The notes: a model not told the origin generated them from the sequence alone. Counted from the stretch's first letter, positions 8,959 to 18,450 are shown. The stretch is 64,000 nt of DNA from Sinosporangium siamense (GCF_016863435.1 NZ_BOOW01000009.1:62001-126000); one strand, 5' to 3'. Numbers and translations are program-made.

Positions 8959-9335
8959 ATGTTTGCGCTGATCGACGGCGGTCCGCCTGAAGGCTGAAGT
9001 CCGTCTACGACCCAGGTCGCACTCTGCGGCTCCCTTACGCGCCCCTTACGCCTCTTAGGCCATTCTTGTCCTTGGGAGCCCCTCGGGGTTGGTAAAGGGA
9101 ATGTGATGGCGGATCACAACGACGCCGGGTCGCGCGGTTGACGACATCGCCGCGCGACCCTGCGGGTGCTCCGGAGGCCGTCACCGGCCACCCCGGCGAC
9201 CGGGCTTGCTCCCCGATCTTCGCGCGATGCCCGTCTGGTGCGCGGCGCCCAGACCAGTCGGTTGAATGATGTTGGGTTTTGTGCTCACTACGCTACTTAT
9301 CGTGCTTCTCTCGCGGCCCAAGTGGTAGGAAAGAG
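8959..9335. other. Intergenic region, no gene seen
   Basis: 377 bases between the kinase start and the tRNA 3' end. It must hold the kinase promoter on the minus strand. Short frames lack coding character. No repeat or RNA structure was recognised beyond the adjacent tRNA. Confidence 0.5.
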
Positions 9336-9411
9336 TGGTGAGGTCGGTGGGATTCGAACCCACACTGTCAGGTTCCTAAGACCTGTGTCTCTGCCATTGG
9401 ACTACGACCCC
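9336..9411 (-). tRNA. tRNA with anticodon UAG in a short-variable-loop (class I) body
   Basis: Read on the minus strand, a full cloverleaf is present. The acceptor GGGGTCG pairs with CGACCTC (one G-T pair), the D arm is GTC...GAC, the anticodon stem CAGGT/ACCTG encloses loop CTTAGGA, the variable loop is only five bases (ACAGT), and the T arm is GTGGG/CCCAC with TTCGAAT. The discriminator A is followed by an encoded CCA. Position 33 is T, so bases 34-36 read UAG, nominally leucine (CUA codons). Bacterial tRNA-Leu normally has a long variable arm, so the amino-acid identity is doubtful. It is a real tRNA-like gene, but I would not label it plain tRNA-Leu. Confidence 0.82.
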
Positions 9412-9560
9412 GTGCCTACGGGCACCTGAATGTGCTGTGACAAGCCCCCGACAAGCATGGTCATTTTAGGTCGCACTATGCCGTTGGGCCAAACGCTTTC
9501 CGGATGGCGACACGACCCGAATTAGTGATCTTGCCTACAGGGGCTTGTACGGAGACGGGA

Positions 9561-10049
9561 CTAGAGGCCCAGTTTCTTCTTGAGGCCGGCCACGTGACCC
9601 GTGGCCTTCACGTTGTAGAGGGCCTTGTCCACGACGCCGTCGGCGTCGATGACGAACGTGGAGCGGATCACGCCGACCACGGTCTTGCCGTATAGCTTCT
9701 TCTCCCCGTAAGCACCGTATGCCCGGTGCACTTCTAGCTCCGGGTCGGACAGGAGGGGGAAGGTCAGCGCGTCGTGCTCCACGAACTTCGCCAGCTTGGC
9801 CGGGGAGTCCTTCGACACACCGAGGACGACGTAGCCCGCGTCGGCGAGCTCACCCAGGTTGTCGCGGAAATCGCACGCCTGCTTGGTGCACCCGGGCGTC
9901 ATCGCGGCGGGGTAGAAGTAGAGGATGACCCGTCGGCCGAGGAACTCCTTCAGCGACAACGTGCTGCCGTCCGCCGCCGTCAGGGCGAAGTCGGGGGCAC
10001 GGTCGCCGGGGGCCAGCCTGCTCTGGTCGGATGTCGTCTTATCGGACAC
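9561..10049 (-). CDS. bcp: Thioredoxin-dependent peroxiredoxin, Bcp/PrxQ type
   Basis: 162 residues, the normal length for the family. The peroxidatic Cys54 and resolving Cys59 sit in the diagnostic AAMTPGCTKQACDFRDN segment, with the five-residue spacing typical of Bcp/PrxQ enzymes. The thioredoxin fold is complete (VILYFYP...YVVLGVSKDS...FPLLSDPELEV). It is a cytosolic enzyme that reduces H2O2 and organic hydroperoxides using thioredoxin. It is transcribed on its own toward the tRNA gene. Confidence 0.95.
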   Translation of the reverse strand: MSDKTTSDQSRLAPGDRAPDFALTAADGSTLSLKEFLGRRVILYFYPAAMTPGCTKQACDFRDNLGELADAGYVVLGVSKDSPAKLAKFVEHDALTFPLLSDPELEVHRAYGAYGEKKLYGKTVVGVIRSTFVIDADGVVDKALYNVKATGHVAGLKKKLGL

Positions 10050-10248
10050 CGCTCATCCTCCCCGGGGATGCGGTCGGCCCCGGCCTGGTGCGTCGCCCAG
10101 CCGGTGTCACACACCGGTGAAGAGCGACGAGGTGGGGCAAGTGCTCGGTCACGAGACCAACCTACCCCCATCCGGGCCGGTCGCTGTGCCGTATGACGGG
10201 TGAACCTGACAGACTGATCGTTGTCAAGGGGTGGACGAGAGGATGACC

Positions 10249-10587
10249 ATGGCCGAGACCAATCCCGAGGAGTTGGAGCGGCGCATCGAGCGCACGCGCG
10301 CGGAGTTGGCCCGCACGGTCGACGAGATCGCCGAAAGGGTGCACCCCCGGCGTGTCGCCGAGCGGAGCGTGGCGAAGGTCAAGGCCAATGCCGAGCACTT
10401 CATGGCCTCCGTCGGTGACGCCGTGGGTCTCGCGCCGCGCGACCACAGAGCGGAGGCCCTCAAAGGAGAGCCTGACGACGACCTGTGGGAGGACGAGCGT
10501 CCCTCGCTGGCGCCGGTGCTCATCGGCGTGGGGGCGGTGCTGATCGTGGGCGCGGCCGTCGTGCTCTGGCGCCGCCGCCGTCGCTGA
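10249..10587 (+). CDS. DUF3618 small membrane-tethered protein
   Basis: 112 residues. ATG 10249 is favoured over GTG 10231 and ATG 10243 because GAGAGG ends six bases upstream. The N-terminal segment PEELERRIERTRAELARTVDEIAERVHPRRVAERSV is the DUF3618 helical hairpin, found in actinobacterial proteins that usually sit beside phage-holin-like or envelope proteins. The C-terminus is a single hydrophobic helix (LAPVLIGVGAVLIVGAAVVLW) ending in a run of arginines, so the helical domain should face the cytoplasm. Function unknown; an envelope-associated role is inferred from topology. Confidence 0.8.
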   Translation: MAETNPEELERRIERTRAELARTVDEIAERVHPRRVAERSVAKVKANAEHFMASVGDAVGLAPRDHRAEALKGEPDDDLWEDERPSLAPVLIGVGAVLIVGAAVVLWRRRRR

Positions 10588-10741
10588 CGGTGCCCGCCCG
10601 GGCTCGCCCGTGCTCACCCAGGCACAGGCGCGGAGCGTCACCCGCGCGGAGCCGCCGGCTACGGGCCGCTGGGGGGCGGCCGGCAGCCGGACGGCCGCAG
10701 GCGGGCGTCCTGGAAGAGACAAAGCTCTCGAAAGGATCCCG

Positions 10742-11935
10742 TCAGAGAAACGTGCACCCCTCGCCCCGATAGGTCGGCACCACGTCGACGAGCCGGTCGC
10801 CCTCCACGAGGTGGAGGGAGGCGAAACGTTCGCACAGCTCACCGGCCTTGGCGTGGCGGAACCAGACGCGGTCGCCCACCCGCAGGTCCCGCGCGGCGGT
10901 CCCGAGCAGGGGGGTCTGCACCTCACCCGCGCCCTCGTCCGGCGCATATCTCAGCCCGGAGGGCAGATAAGGCTGCGGCAGCCGCGTGCCGTCACCCGGT
11001 CCTGAGGCGAGATAACCGCCGCCGAGTACGGTGGCCACACCCGGACCCGGCCGGCGCACCACGGGGAGCGCGAACATCGCCGCCGGCCGGCCCGTGAACC
11101 CCCGGTAGGAGTCGAACAGCCTCGGGTGGAACAACCCCGAGCCCCCGGCGAGCTCGGTGACGGCCTTCTCCCGCGCGGTCTTCTCCAGGCTGCCGGTCCC
11201 GCCGCCGTTCACGAAGGCCAGGTCGGCCACCTGCCGTACGGCCCGCACGACCTGGCCTCGCCGTACCGTCACGTCGCGCTGCGAGCGGTTCTGCATCCAG
11301 CGTACGGCGTGGCCGTAGGCCGGCCTGCCCGGCGGCTTGTCGCCCACCCCGGCGATCTGGGCCTCGTAGGCCATCAGCCCGACGAGCCGGAAACCGCGGC
11401 GTCCGCCGATGTGGGCCGCGAGGCCGGCGGCCTGCTCGGGGTAGCGGACGGGGGAACGGTGCACCCCGGCGCGCAGCCGGCCGCCGAGGGTCACGTAGCT
11501 GACGTCCAGGTCGAGGCAGAGGCGTATCTCCTGGCGCGGGCTCACCCCGGCGATCGCGGCCTCGACGAAGTCCAGGTGCGCCGTGGAGTCCACCATGAGG
11601 GCGATCTCGCGGGCGGCGCGGGAGTCTGCGGCCAGGCGGGCTAGCGCGGCGCGGTCGGCGGTGGGGTAGGCGACGAGCACGTCGGTGAGGCCCGTCTCGA
11701 CCAGCCACAACGCCTCGGGCAGGGTGAAGGCCATGATGCCCTGGAAGCCGTCGAGCGCGAGCACCCGTTCGAGGAGCGGGCGGCAGCGCACGGACTTGCT
11801 GGCCACCCGGATGGGTTTGCCGCCCGCGCGGGCGGCCATGGAGGCGGCGTTCGCCGCGAAGGCGGCGAGGTCGACGACGGCGAACGGGGGGTCCAGGTCT
11901 GCGGTGACCCGGTCGTAGCGCTCACGGTCATGCAT
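10742..11935 (-). CDS. PLP-dependent amino acid deaminase/aldolase (alanine-racemase-like fold)
   Basis: 397 residues. The N-terminal barrel begins with DPPFAVVDLAAFAANAASMAARAGGKPIRVASKSVRC. The lysine in RVASKSVR is the expected Schiff-base residue of fold-III PLP enzymes such as D-threonine aldolase and D-serine deaminase. The C-terminal beta domain (TPLLGTAARDLRVGDRVWFRHAKAGELCERF) carries the H..AGE metal-site region of D-threonine aldolase-like proteins. Streptomyces homologues of this type are annotated 'amino acid deaminase/aldolase' and often sit near a sugar-lactone oxidase, which is absent here. Substrate not determinable. Confidence 0.85.
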   Translation of the reverse strand: MHDRERYDRVTADLDPPFAVVDLAAFAANAASMAARAGGKPIRVASKSVRCRPLLERVLALDGFQGIMAFTLPEALWLVETGLTDVLVAYPTADRAALARLAADSRAAREIALMVDSTAHLDFVEAAIAGVSPRQEIRLCLDLDVSYVTLGGRLRAGVHRSPVRYPEQAAGLAAHIGGRRGFRLVGLMAYEAQIAGVGDKPPGRPAYGHAVRWMQNRSQRDVTVRRGQVVRAVRQVADLAFVNGGGTGSLEKTAREKAVTELAGGSGLFHPRLFDSYRGFTGRPAAMFALPVVRRPGPGVATVLGGGYLASGPGDGTRLPQPYLPSGLRYAPDEGAGEVQTPLLGTAARDLRVGDRVWFRHAKAGELCERFASLHLVEGDRLVDVVPTYRGEGCTFL

Positions 11936-12130
11936 ATCGGCAGCGTATAGGGGCGCTCACGCGATGAACATGAGTTGGCGTCATATATTTTGGGCCGTCC
12001 GTGGAGCGTCGGCGATTGGACCCCCCGAGCACGGTCCAACGGGTAAATTCCCCTGGCGATCCCGGCCATGATCGCGCAAAACAGCGGGGAAGGGCCTCAT
12101 CGATTGGTTCACCCGTGTACCTCTGTCGGG

Positions 12131-12754
12131 GTGACCACAGCGAACCTCGAGACGGCCGCGCGAGGCGAGGGCGGCCCGCCGCAGCAGGAGCGGCACCGGG
12201 CTGGTGGGGGAGCCGTCCGGGTGCTGCGCCCCTCCCGCGCTCCGCTGGGGGTGACGGTCGCGGTCCTCCTGTCGGCCGTGTTGTCGCTCACGGCGGTCGA
12301 GGCCGTCGTGCTGCTCGTCGGAGACCCGCCGCGCCTGGTGCCGCTGAAACGCGTCGCCGCCGCCCTCTGGGCCGCCAAGTGGTCCGACTCCGCCGTCATG
12401 GGCATTGCCCTGCTCACGGCCCTGGCCGGCGCGGTGTTCGTCATGACCGGCCTGCTGCCGGGCCGCTCTCGGCTGATGGCAGTGGAGACCACGGACCGGC
12501 GCACGGTGATCGGGGTGACCCGCCGGGGGCTGCGCCGCAGCCTGCGCGCCGTCGCGCAGTCGGTGGACGGAGTGGAGCGCGCCCGCGTGCGGCTCGGCCA
12601 CCGGCACATCGAGGTCACCGTCCTCACCGGCGTCCACCGTGACGGGCACATGCTGCGTCAGGTCGGCACCGCCGTGGGCGACCGCCTGGCCGGGGTGGGG
12701 ATCGTGGGCGGCGTGGAGGTCGTGGTCCGCCTGCGCAGAAAGAAGGCCAGGTAG
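12131..12754 (+). CDS. DUF6286-like membrane protein
   Basis: About 207 residues from GTG 12131; a longer in-frame start at 12068 cannot be excluded. There are two hydrophobic helices (~40-62 and ~88-110) and then a cytoplasmic C-terminal domain (RRGLRRSLRAVAQSVDGVERARVRLGHRHIEVTV). That domain resembles the Asp23-like 'inter-alpha/beta' repeat of actinobacterial DUF6286 proteins. It lies 58 bases upstream of a second membrane protein of related design and is probably cotranscribed with it. Such pairs are usually found with Asp23/Gls24 envelope-stress proteins; none is seen here. Confidence 0.7.
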   Translation: MTTANLETAARGEGGPPQQERHRAGGGAVRVLRPSRAPLGVTVAVLLSAVLSLTAVEAVVLLVGDPPRLVPLKRVAAALWAAKWSDSAVMGIALLTALAGAVFVMTGLLPGRSRLMAVETTDRRTVIGVTRRGLRRSLRAVAQSVDGVERARVRLGHRHIEVTVLTGVHRDGHMLRQVGTAVGDRLAGVGIVGGVEVVVRLRRKKAR

Positions 12755-12812
12755 TCGTGCTCGCGATCGGAGCGGACGGAACCGGCCCGATCGGCGAGGA
12801 GGTCGTGTAAGC

Positions 12813-13310
12813 ATGCGGGTGTTCAGAGCGAACCGGATCGGGCTGGTCGTGGTCGGCATCGCGTTGTTCGCCGGCGGGGTCTACGGCGTGCTGCGCGGCC
12901 GGGGTGTCGTGCCGGGGCACGAGCCGTACGGGCGGGTGCTTCCGGCCGCGGTGCCGGCCTACCTCACCGAGCACGTGTGGGCGTCGTGGCTCGCCGTCAC
13001 GCTCGTCACGACGCTCGCCCTGCTAGCGCTGCGGTGGTTGCTGCTTGCCCTCGGCTGGGGGAGGCTCGGCAGGCGGGACAGCACCGGGGCGGCGATACTT
13101 TGCGTGGGGCTTAAAGAAGTCGAAGGGCTCCGTGTCCGTGTGCGCATCGTCGACCACGACCGGATTCGGGCCAGGGTGAGCTGCCCACCGGGGGCCGACC
13201 TCGGGAGCATGGTCGGACGCCTCGACCGCGACGTCGTGGCCCGCCTCCGGCGGCAGAGCGGCGACGGCACCCTGCCCGCCGTGATCCGCCTCCACGTGCG
13301 CTCCCGCTGA
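12813..13310 (+). CDS. AmaP-like alkaline-shock membrane anchor protein
   Basis: 165 residues from ATG 12813, preceded by GAGGAGG. Two hydrophobic helices (near residues 8-25 and 52-78) flank a short loop. The cytoplasmic tail ([32 protein letters not shown]) resembles the AmaP C-terminal domain that tethers Asp23 to the membrane. Its last ~290 bases are overlapped in antisense by the convergent glycosyltransferase-like frame. The conserved strand pattern in the tail argues that this frame is the genuine one in the overlap. Confidence 0.68.
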   Translation: MRVFRANRIGLVVVGIALFAGGVYGVLRGRGVVPGHEPYGRVLPAAVPAYLTEHVWASWLAVTLVTTLALLALRWLLLALGWGRLGRRDSTGAAILCVGLKEVEGLRVRVRIVDHDRIRARVSCPPGADLGSMVGRLDRDVVARLRRQSGDGTLPAVIRLHVRSR

Positions 13311-14738
13311 CCCGCGCCGCCGCTCGTGCCGTCCGCGGCGCCTGCCGCTCTCACCGAGCGCGAGCCCGGCGGCCAGGCAGGCCAGGGGGATCGACACCAC
13401 GGCATATCGGTGGTCGAAGGCCGCGATGAAGGGCGGCAGCACGGCGAGCACAAGCGCCGCGGAGTACGGCATGAGCACCGCTCCGCCGAGTCTGCGCCAC
13501 CTGACCAGCACCCCCAGCAGCCCGACGGCGAGCAGGGCGGCGAGCATCGGCCCCCGGACGAAGACGTAGTCCTGATAAGTGCGGATCCATCCGGCGTAGG
13601 GCTCCACCATCCGCGGCGTATCGCTCTCCCCCTGATAGGCCCGGATCAACTCGTCGGCGGTGCGCCCCTTGGACGCGGGCTGGTCCGAGAGGGGCCGGAC
13701 CTTGTCGGGGAAGACATAGGAGGACTGCGGCCCGGGGGTCGGATAGACCCGCCGCTCCCAGGTGAAGACGTGGCCGGCGTCCACGAGCCCCGCCCGCAGG
13801 AAGTCGAGCGGCTGAGCCAGGATGGCCTGGCGCGCGAACGCCCCGGCCAGCCTGTCGCGTTCCACCCACTCAAGCCCGGTCTTGTTCAGCGGCGACTCGC
13901 CGTCCCAGATGTAGACCGGTGGCGGCTTCCGCGCGCTCACCGGCTCGGCCGGGCAGAGTACGGCCTCGGGCCCCGTGGGCCGGATGACCGAACAGTCGGC
14001 GAAGGTCATGGTGCGTGCCCAGAGGAAGGCGTTGCCCCGGGTGAGGCCGAAAGAGCCATGGGTGGCGTTGAACCACGCCATGTATCCCACGAGCAAGACC
14101 GCGCTCGCCGTCGCCGCCGCGGTGAACGCGAGCCAGGGGCGGCCGCGCTCCCCGGCGGGTGCCCGCCGGCCGGCGAGGCCGTGCAGGAGCAGGCAGACCA
14201 GCACCACGGCGATGAGCGGCAGCCCGATCGTGCGCGTGATCGTGGCCAGGGCGAGCAGCACCCCGGCGAGCAGAGCGGGGACGATGCGGGGCCGGTCGTG
14301 CCACATGAGCAGAGTGACGGCGAGGGTGACCAGGAACACGAACAGCAGGTCGGCCATGACCAGGTGTTCGAGCTGGAGGAGGTAGGCGTCGGCGAGCACC
14401 GGCAGCGTGATGAGCGTGGCCGCCCACCCGGGTAAGCGGGTGCGCCTGCGGAGCAGGGCGTAGACGCACACCGCGACGGCGAGCCCCAGCAGATGCTGGA
14501 CGACGGCGATGGCGGTGACACTGCCGAGGGGCTTGAGCGCCCACAGGAAAAGCGAGTAGCCGGAGGGCCTGGACTCCAGCGGCTGCGGCGACAACGCGGC
14601 GCCGAGGTAGGCGAACGAGTCGGCCCAGAACCAGATCGCCGGCCTGTAGCCGAGGATCGCGGCCGCCCGCAGTCCCGCCGCGAGGAAGAGCACGATCGCG
14701 AATATCCAGTGTCGGCGCAGGCCGGTGAGAACCGACAC
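13023..14738 (-). CDS. Polytopic glycosyltransferase-like membrane protein
   Basis: About 571 residues from GTG 14738 (GGGAGG five bases upstream); ATG 14777 and GTG 14825 are alternatives. Roughly ten to eleven hydrophobic helices span residues ~8-460. An early acidic loop after helix 1 ([15 protein letters not shown], then RPSGYSLFL) is the layout of GT-C/ArnT-like transferases that use polyprenyl-phosphate sugars outside the membrane. A ~120-residue soluble loop precedes the last helices. The final ~95 residues after [18 protein letters not shown] are low-complexity and lie antisense to the AmaP-like gene, so they may be readthrough caused by a lost stop or sequence error. Exact substrate unknown. 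Confidence 0.72.
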   Translation of the reverse strand: MSVLTGLRRHWIFAIVLFLAAGLRAAAILGYRPAIWFWADSFAYLGAALSPQPLESRPSGYSLFLWALKPLGSVTAIAVVQHLLGLAVAVCVYALLRRRTRLPGWAATLITLPVLADAYLLQLEHLVMADLLFVFLVTLAVTLLMWHDRPRIVPALLAGVLLALATITRTIGLPLIAVVLVCLLLHGLAGRRAPAGERGRPWLAFTAAATASAVLLVGYMAWFNATHGSFGLTRGNAFLWARTMTFADCSVIRPTGPEAVLCPAEPVSARKPPPVYIWDGESPLNKTGLEWVERDRLAGAFARQAILAQPLDFLRAGLVDAGHVFTWERRVYPTPGPQSSYVFPDKVRPLSDQPASKGRTADELIRAYQGESDTPRMVEPYAGWIRTYQDYVFVRGPMLAALLAVGLLGVLVRWRRLGGAVLMPYSAALVLAVLPPFIAAFDHRYAVVSIPLACLAAGLALGESGRRRGRHERRRGSAGAHVEADHGGQGAVAALPPEAGHDVAVEASDHAPEVGPRWAAHPGPNPVVVDDAHTDTEPFDFFKPHAKYRRPGAVPPAEPPPAEGKQQPPQR

Positions 14739-14861
14739 CTCCACCTCCCTGCCGCTGGACGCCAGCCGATTGCCCATCCTAGGCAACACGGACCACGGAT
14801 GCCTGGGGGGATTTCGCTCGGACACCCGCTCCTATTAGGGTGGTCGCAAACACCGACAAGC

Positions 14862-15050
14862 CTGCGCGGGAGAGCGCCCTGGCACCCAGTCCAGGGCCCC
14901 TGAAGGAGCAAGCCCTCCCCGCGAACCTCTCAAGGCAAAGGACCGCGTGGGTAAAGGTGGCCTCTGGAAAGCAGACTCAGTAGAGCCTCGCCGAAGGTGA
15001 AAATCCAGTAAAAACTGGGTGAAACTCTCAGGCACACGTGACAGAGGGGG
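14862..15050 (+). promoter_or_regulatory. Tandem glycine riboswitch upstream of gcvT
   Basis: Two aptamers in series. The first (about 14862-14949) contains GCGGGAGAGCGCC, TGAAGGAGCAAGCC and CTCTCAAGGCAAAGGACCGCG. The second (about 14961-15047) begins CCTCTGG and contains GCCGAAGGTGAAAA, GAAACTCTCAGGCAC and closing ACAGAGG. These are the conserved core elements of glycine riboswitches, with a short linker between aptamers. It ends ~40 bases before gcvT. In other bacteria glycine binding turns on glycine-cleavage expression. gcvT, gcvH and probably sdaA lie downstream. Confidence 0.92.
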
Positions 15051-15086
15051 AGGACTCCGACATCTGTCCCTGTCTGAGGTGTGATC

Positions 15087-16178
15087 ATGTCCAAACCCAC
15101 GCCGCTTCGTGGCATCCACGAAGACCTCGGCGCGACGCTGACCGATTTCGCCGGATGGCTGATGCCGCTGCGCTATGGCAGCGAGTCGGCTGAGCACAAC
15201 GCGGTTCGCCAGGCGGCCGGGTTGTTCGACCTCTCCCACATGGGGGAGATCTTCGTGACCGGCCGGGAGGCCGGCGCCGCCCTCGACCACGCCCTCGTCG
15301 GCTGGATTTCCGCCCTGGTGCCCGGCCGCGCGCGCTACACCATGATCTGCGCCCAGGACGGCGGCATCCTCGACGACCTGATCGTCTACCGTCTCGGCGA
15401 CGAGGAGTTCATGGTCGTCGCCAACGCCGCGAACTATCCGATGGTGGCCGAGGAACTCACCAAGCGGGCCCAGGGCTTCGCCGCCGAGGTCGAGGACCGC
15501 TCCCACCACTACGCGCTCATCGCCGTTCAGGGTCCGCAGTCCCAAACCCTTCTTTCGACCTTGACCGACGCCGACCTTCCCGGCCTTAAGTACTACGCAG
15601 GACTACCCGGCACCGTAGCCGGGGTGCAGGCGCTCATCGCCCGCACCGGATATACGGGCGAGGATGGTTTCGAGCTGTTCGTCGAAGGAAACGAAGCGGT
15701 GAAAGTGTGGGAGGCGCTGACCCGCGCGGGTGCGCCCTACGCCCTGCGACCTGCGGGTCTGTCCGCCCGCGACACCCTTCGGCTGGAAGCGGGCATGCCC
15801 CTCTACGGCAACGAACTGTCCTCGGCACTCACCCCGTTCGACGCGGGACTCGGGCGTGTGGTGAGGTTTGACAAGCCGGGTGACTTCGTCGGCAGGGCCG
15901 CCCTTGAACCCCTCAAGGACGTCCCGCCCCGACGCCGCCTGGTCGGATTGATCGCGACCGGTCGCCGCGTGCCCCGACACGGCTACCCGGTGGTGCTCGC
16001 GGGCGGCGGCGACGTCGTCGGCGAGGTCACCAGCGGCGCTCCTTCGCAGTCCCTCGGCAAGCCCATCGCGATGGCATATGTGGACACCGGGGCGACCGGA
16101 GACCTCGCCGTGGACATTCGAGGCACCCACGAACCGGTGGAACGGGTAGAACTGCCCTTTTACAGGAGGAACAAGTGA
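15087..16178 (+). CDS. gcvT: Glycine cleavage system T protein (aminomethyltransferase)
   Basis: 363 residues from ATG 15087 (GAGGT six bases upstream; GTG 15081 is less well placed). It transfers the methylene group from the H-protein-bound aminomethyl moiety to tetrahydrofolate, releasing ammonia. The start [26 protein letters not shown], the DLSHMGEI segment, [19 protein letters not shown] and the C-terminal [11 protein letters not shown] barrel are all typical. Length matches the family. It is the first gene under the glycine riboswitch and overlaps gcvH by four bases. Confidence 0.97.
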   Translation: MSKPTPLRGIHEDLGATLTDFAGWLMPLRYGSESAEHNAVRQAAGLFDLSHMGEIFVTGREAGAALDHALVGWISALVPGRARYTMICAQDGGILDDLIVYRLGDEEFMVVANAANYPMVAEELTKRAQGFAAEVEDRSHHYALIAVQGPQSQTLLSTLTDADLPGLKYYAGLPGTVAGVQALIARTGYTGEDGFELFVEGNEAVKVWEALTRAGAPYALRPAGLSARDTLRLEAGMPLYGNELSSALTPFDAGLGRVVRFDKPGDFVGRAALEPLKDVPPRRRLVGLIATGRRVPRHGYPVVLAGGGDVVGEVTSGAPSQSLGKPIAMAYVDTGATGDLAVDIRGTHEPVERVELPFYRRNK

Positions 16179-16564
16179 GCAGCATTCCCGACGAGCTTCA
16201 ATACACCAAGGAGCACGAATGGGTTGGCGGGCTTGACGACGGCCGCACGGTGACCGTGGGCGTCACCGAGTTCGCCGCCCAGGCTCTGGGCGACGTCGTC
16301 TTCGTGCAGCTACCCGAGGTGGGCACGAGGGTCGAGGCCGGTGACTCCGTGGGAGAGATCGAGTCGACCAAGTCGGTCAACGACCTCTTCTCCCCGGCGG
16401 ATGGCGAGGTTGTGGAAATCAACCCCGTTGTCGTGGACGACCCCTCCCTCGTGAACAGCGATCCCTATGGCGACGGCTGGATGTTCCGTATGCGTGTCGA
16501 CAACGACCCCCAGGACCTGCTCAGCGCGGAGGAATACACCGCGCTGACCCAAAGCGAGTCCTGA
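16175..16564 (+). CDS. gcvH: Glycine cleavage system H protein (lipoyl carrier)
   Basis: 129 residues from a GTG overlapping the gcvT stop (GTGA). The lipoyl attachment lysine is Lys66 in [15 protein letters not shown], in the expected beta-hairpin between two hammerhead halves. The N-terminal YTKEHEWV is the standard H-protein opening. It shuttles the aminomethyl intermediate between the P, T and L proteins. The P-protein gene (gcvP) is not in this window and must lie elsewhere. Confidence 0.97.
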   Translation: MSSIPDELQYTKEHEWVGGLDDGRTVTVGVTEFAAQALGDVVFVQLPEVGTRVEAGDSVGEIESTKSVNDLFSPADGEVVEINPVVVDDPSLVNSDPYGDGWMFRMRVDNDPQDLLSAEEYTALTQSES

Positions 16565-16634
16565 CCTTCGCTCGTCCGCCCGCCGGTCGCGCACCGGCGG
16601 GCGCGGACTCCCCCCGCAGGAAAGGCGCACCACT

Positions 16635-18011
16635 GTGGCGATCAGCGTCTTCGATCTTTTCAAGATCGGCATCGGCCCCTCAAGCTCGCACACCGGCGGC
16701 CCGATGGCCGCCGCCCACAAGTTCGCCCGCGGCCTCGCGGACGACGGACTTCTAGCGACCACCGCCCAGGTCGAGGTGATCCTTTACGGCTCACTCGGCC
16801 TCACCGGCAAGGGGCACGGCAGCGACAAGGCTGTCCTGCTCGGGTTGTCCGGCGACAAACCCGAGCTTGTCGACGTCGACACGGTGGACGAGCGCCTGGC
16901 CGCCATGCGCGCCTCCGGCACCGTCACGTTGTACGGCAAGCACGAGATTCCCTTTGTCGTCGGCGAACACCTGATCTTCGAACGCAAGATCAGCTTGCCG
17001 CACCACCCCAACGGCATGCGATTCACCGCCAAGGACGGCGGCGGCCGGCCGATCAGGGAGAAGATTTACTACTCGGTCGGCGGCGGTTTCGTGGTCGACG
17101 AGTCGGCCACGGGAGCCGACCGCATCAAACCCGACGACACCGTGCTGCCCTACCCGTTCACCACCGCAGCCGAACTGCTCGCCCACTGCGGCGAGACCGG
17201 GCTGTCGATCTCCGGGCTGATGCTGGAGAACGAGCGGGCCTTCGGCCGTACGGAAAGCGAGATCCGCGGCGGCCTGCTCAAGCTGTGGCACGTCATGTCC
17301 GAGTGCGTGCGCCGCGGCTGCTCGCGTGAGGGGGTGCTGCCCGGCGGCCTCAAGGTCCGGCGGCGCGCCCACCAGATGCACCGCAGGCTGCAGACCGAGT
17401 CCGCGGAGAAGGACCCGCTGCAGACCATGGACTGGGTCACCCTCTTCGCCCTGGCCGTCAACGAGGAGAACGCCGCGGGCGGCCGGGTTGTGACGGCCCC
17501 CACCAACGGCGCGGCGGGCATCATTCCCGCCGTGCTCACCTACTACGACAGGTTCGTCCCCAAGGCCGACGACGAGGGAGTCATCCGCTTCCTGCTGACC
17601 GCCGGAGCCATCGGCGTGCTGTTCAAGGAGAACGCCTCCATCTCCGGTGCCGAGGTCGGCTGCCAGGGCGAGGTCGGCTCGGCCTGCTCGATGGCCGCCG
17701 CGGGCCTCACCGAGGTGCTCGGCGGCACCCCGGAACAGGTCGAGAACGCCGCCGAGATCGGCATCGAACACAACCTCGGCCTCACCTGCGACCCCATCGG
17801 CGGCCTCGTGCAGATCCCCTGCATCGAACGCAACGCGGTCGCCTCCATCAAGGCCATCACCGCCGCCCGCATCGCCCTGCGCGGCGACGGCCGCCATCAT
17901 GTCTCGCTGGACAAGGCTGTGCGCACTATGAAGGCGACCGGGGCGGACATGCTCAGCAAGTACAAGGAGACCTCCCGCGGCGGGTTGGCGGTGAACATCA
18001 TCGAGTGCTGA
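16635..18011 (+). CDS. sdaA: L-serine ammonia-lyase, iron-sulfur dependent, single chain
   Basis: 458 residues from GTG 16635 (GGAAAGG upstream), 70 bases after gcvH, so it probably shares the riboswitch-controlled transcript. It converts L-serine to pyruvate and ammonia. Hallmarks: [15 protein letters not shown] near the N-terminus, and the [4Fe-4S] cysteines in [16 protein letters not shown] and [10 protein letters not shown]. The coupling makes sense: glycine cleavage feeds serine synthesis through methylene-THF, and serine excess is burned to pyruvate. A diverged copy of its last ~70 bases and downstream spacer recurs at 20702-20891. Confidence 0.96.
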   Translation: MAISVFDLFKIGIGPSSSHTGGPMAAAHKFARGLADDGLLATTAQVEVILYGSLGLTGKGHGSDKAVLLGLSGDKPELVDVDTVDERLAAMRASGTVTLYGKHEIPFVVGEHLIFERKISLPHHPNGMRFTAKDGGGRPIREKIYYSVGGGFVVDESATGADRIKPDDTVLPYPFTTAAELLAHCGETGLSISGLMLENERAFGRTESEIRGGLLKLWHVMSECVRRGCSREGVLPGGLKVRRRAHQMHRRLQTESAEKDPLQTMDWVTLFALAVNEENAAGGRVVTAPTNGAAGIIPAVLTYYDRFVPKADDEGVIRFLLTAGAIGVLFKENASISGAEVGCQGEVGSACSMAAAGLTEVLGGTPEQVENAAEIGIEHNLGLTCDPIGGLVQIPCIERNAVASIKAITAARIALRGDGRHHVSLDKAVRTMKATGADMLSKYKETSRGGLAVNIIEC

Positions 18012-18129
18012 CGGTTGTAGGCCCTGACCAGCGCTTTCTCGCCTTTCGGCGCTGTCGGGGCCCTCCCCGCTCGCATAGCGGAAAATCCTTGATACCGGCC
18101 CGCACAGCTCACAGGGCCATCCGAATCGT

Positions 18130-18302
18130 GTTGTGGCCCCTCGTAGGGAGATGAGGACACGCCGCGCCTACCGGAAATCAGGATCCAGCCGTCGTTGTGA
18201 CCCCTCGTAGGGGCCTCGTAGGGGAGATGAGGACGGGAAAGCCAGTACTCGACCCGGGCGGGAGAGCTGCGGTCGTAGGGGCCTCGTAGGGGAGATGAGG
18301 AC
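18130..18302 (-). CRISPR. CRISPR array A: three degenerate repeats, two spacers
   Basis: Repeats at 18130-18158 (29 nt, one G short, GGCCCC variant), 18194-18234 (41 nt, carrying an 11-bp internal tandem duplication CCTCGTAGGGG) and about 18272-18302 (5' part lost, same internal duplication). Consensus from arrays A-C is 30 nt, starting GTTGTGACCCC and ending GATGAGGAC on the plus strand, with a CCCCT/AGGGG stem. Spacers are 18159-18193 (35 nt) and about 18235-18271. The strand is inferred from the shared flank on the right, taken as leader. No cas genes are in the window, and the array looks decayed. Confidence 0.85.
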
Positions 18303-18450
18303 CCCAGAGTAAAGCCGCTGCACGCAGGCGGTGGGGTCGATGCGTTTCGGTCTGGTTTTCAGCGGACCTCCGGTAGTGCGGCCGAGCCCGGTGTGTCGCT
18401 GAAATCCGTCGCTGTGGTCTGGTCAGGGATCAGGGTCACAGGATATCTGC
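18303..18450 (-). repeat. Conserved array flank, copy 1 (probable CRISPR leader)
   Basis: Begins directly after the last repeat with CCCAGAGTAAAGCCGCTGC and runs through GTGTCGCTGAAATCCGTC to CAGGATATCTG. Near-identical copies follow array B (21263-21410) and array C (24249-24397). Position and conservation next to the intact-repeat end suggest a leader transcribing leftward. Similarity continues beyond it into the GntR coding sequence. Confidence 0.7.

Noticed and set aside
9336-9411. Simple label tRNA-Leu(UAG)
   Set aside because: The variable loop has five bases, whereas bacterial tRNA-Leu has a long arm; amino-acid identity left open.
9336-9411. tRNA on the plus strand
   Set aside because: TTCGAA is palindromic, but on the plus strand the T-arm would be at the 5' end and position 33 would not be T.
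18303-18450. Insertion sequence explaining the triplicated flank
   Set aside because: No transposase, terminal inverted repeats or target duplications are seen around the flank copies; they are tied to arrays and GntR genes.
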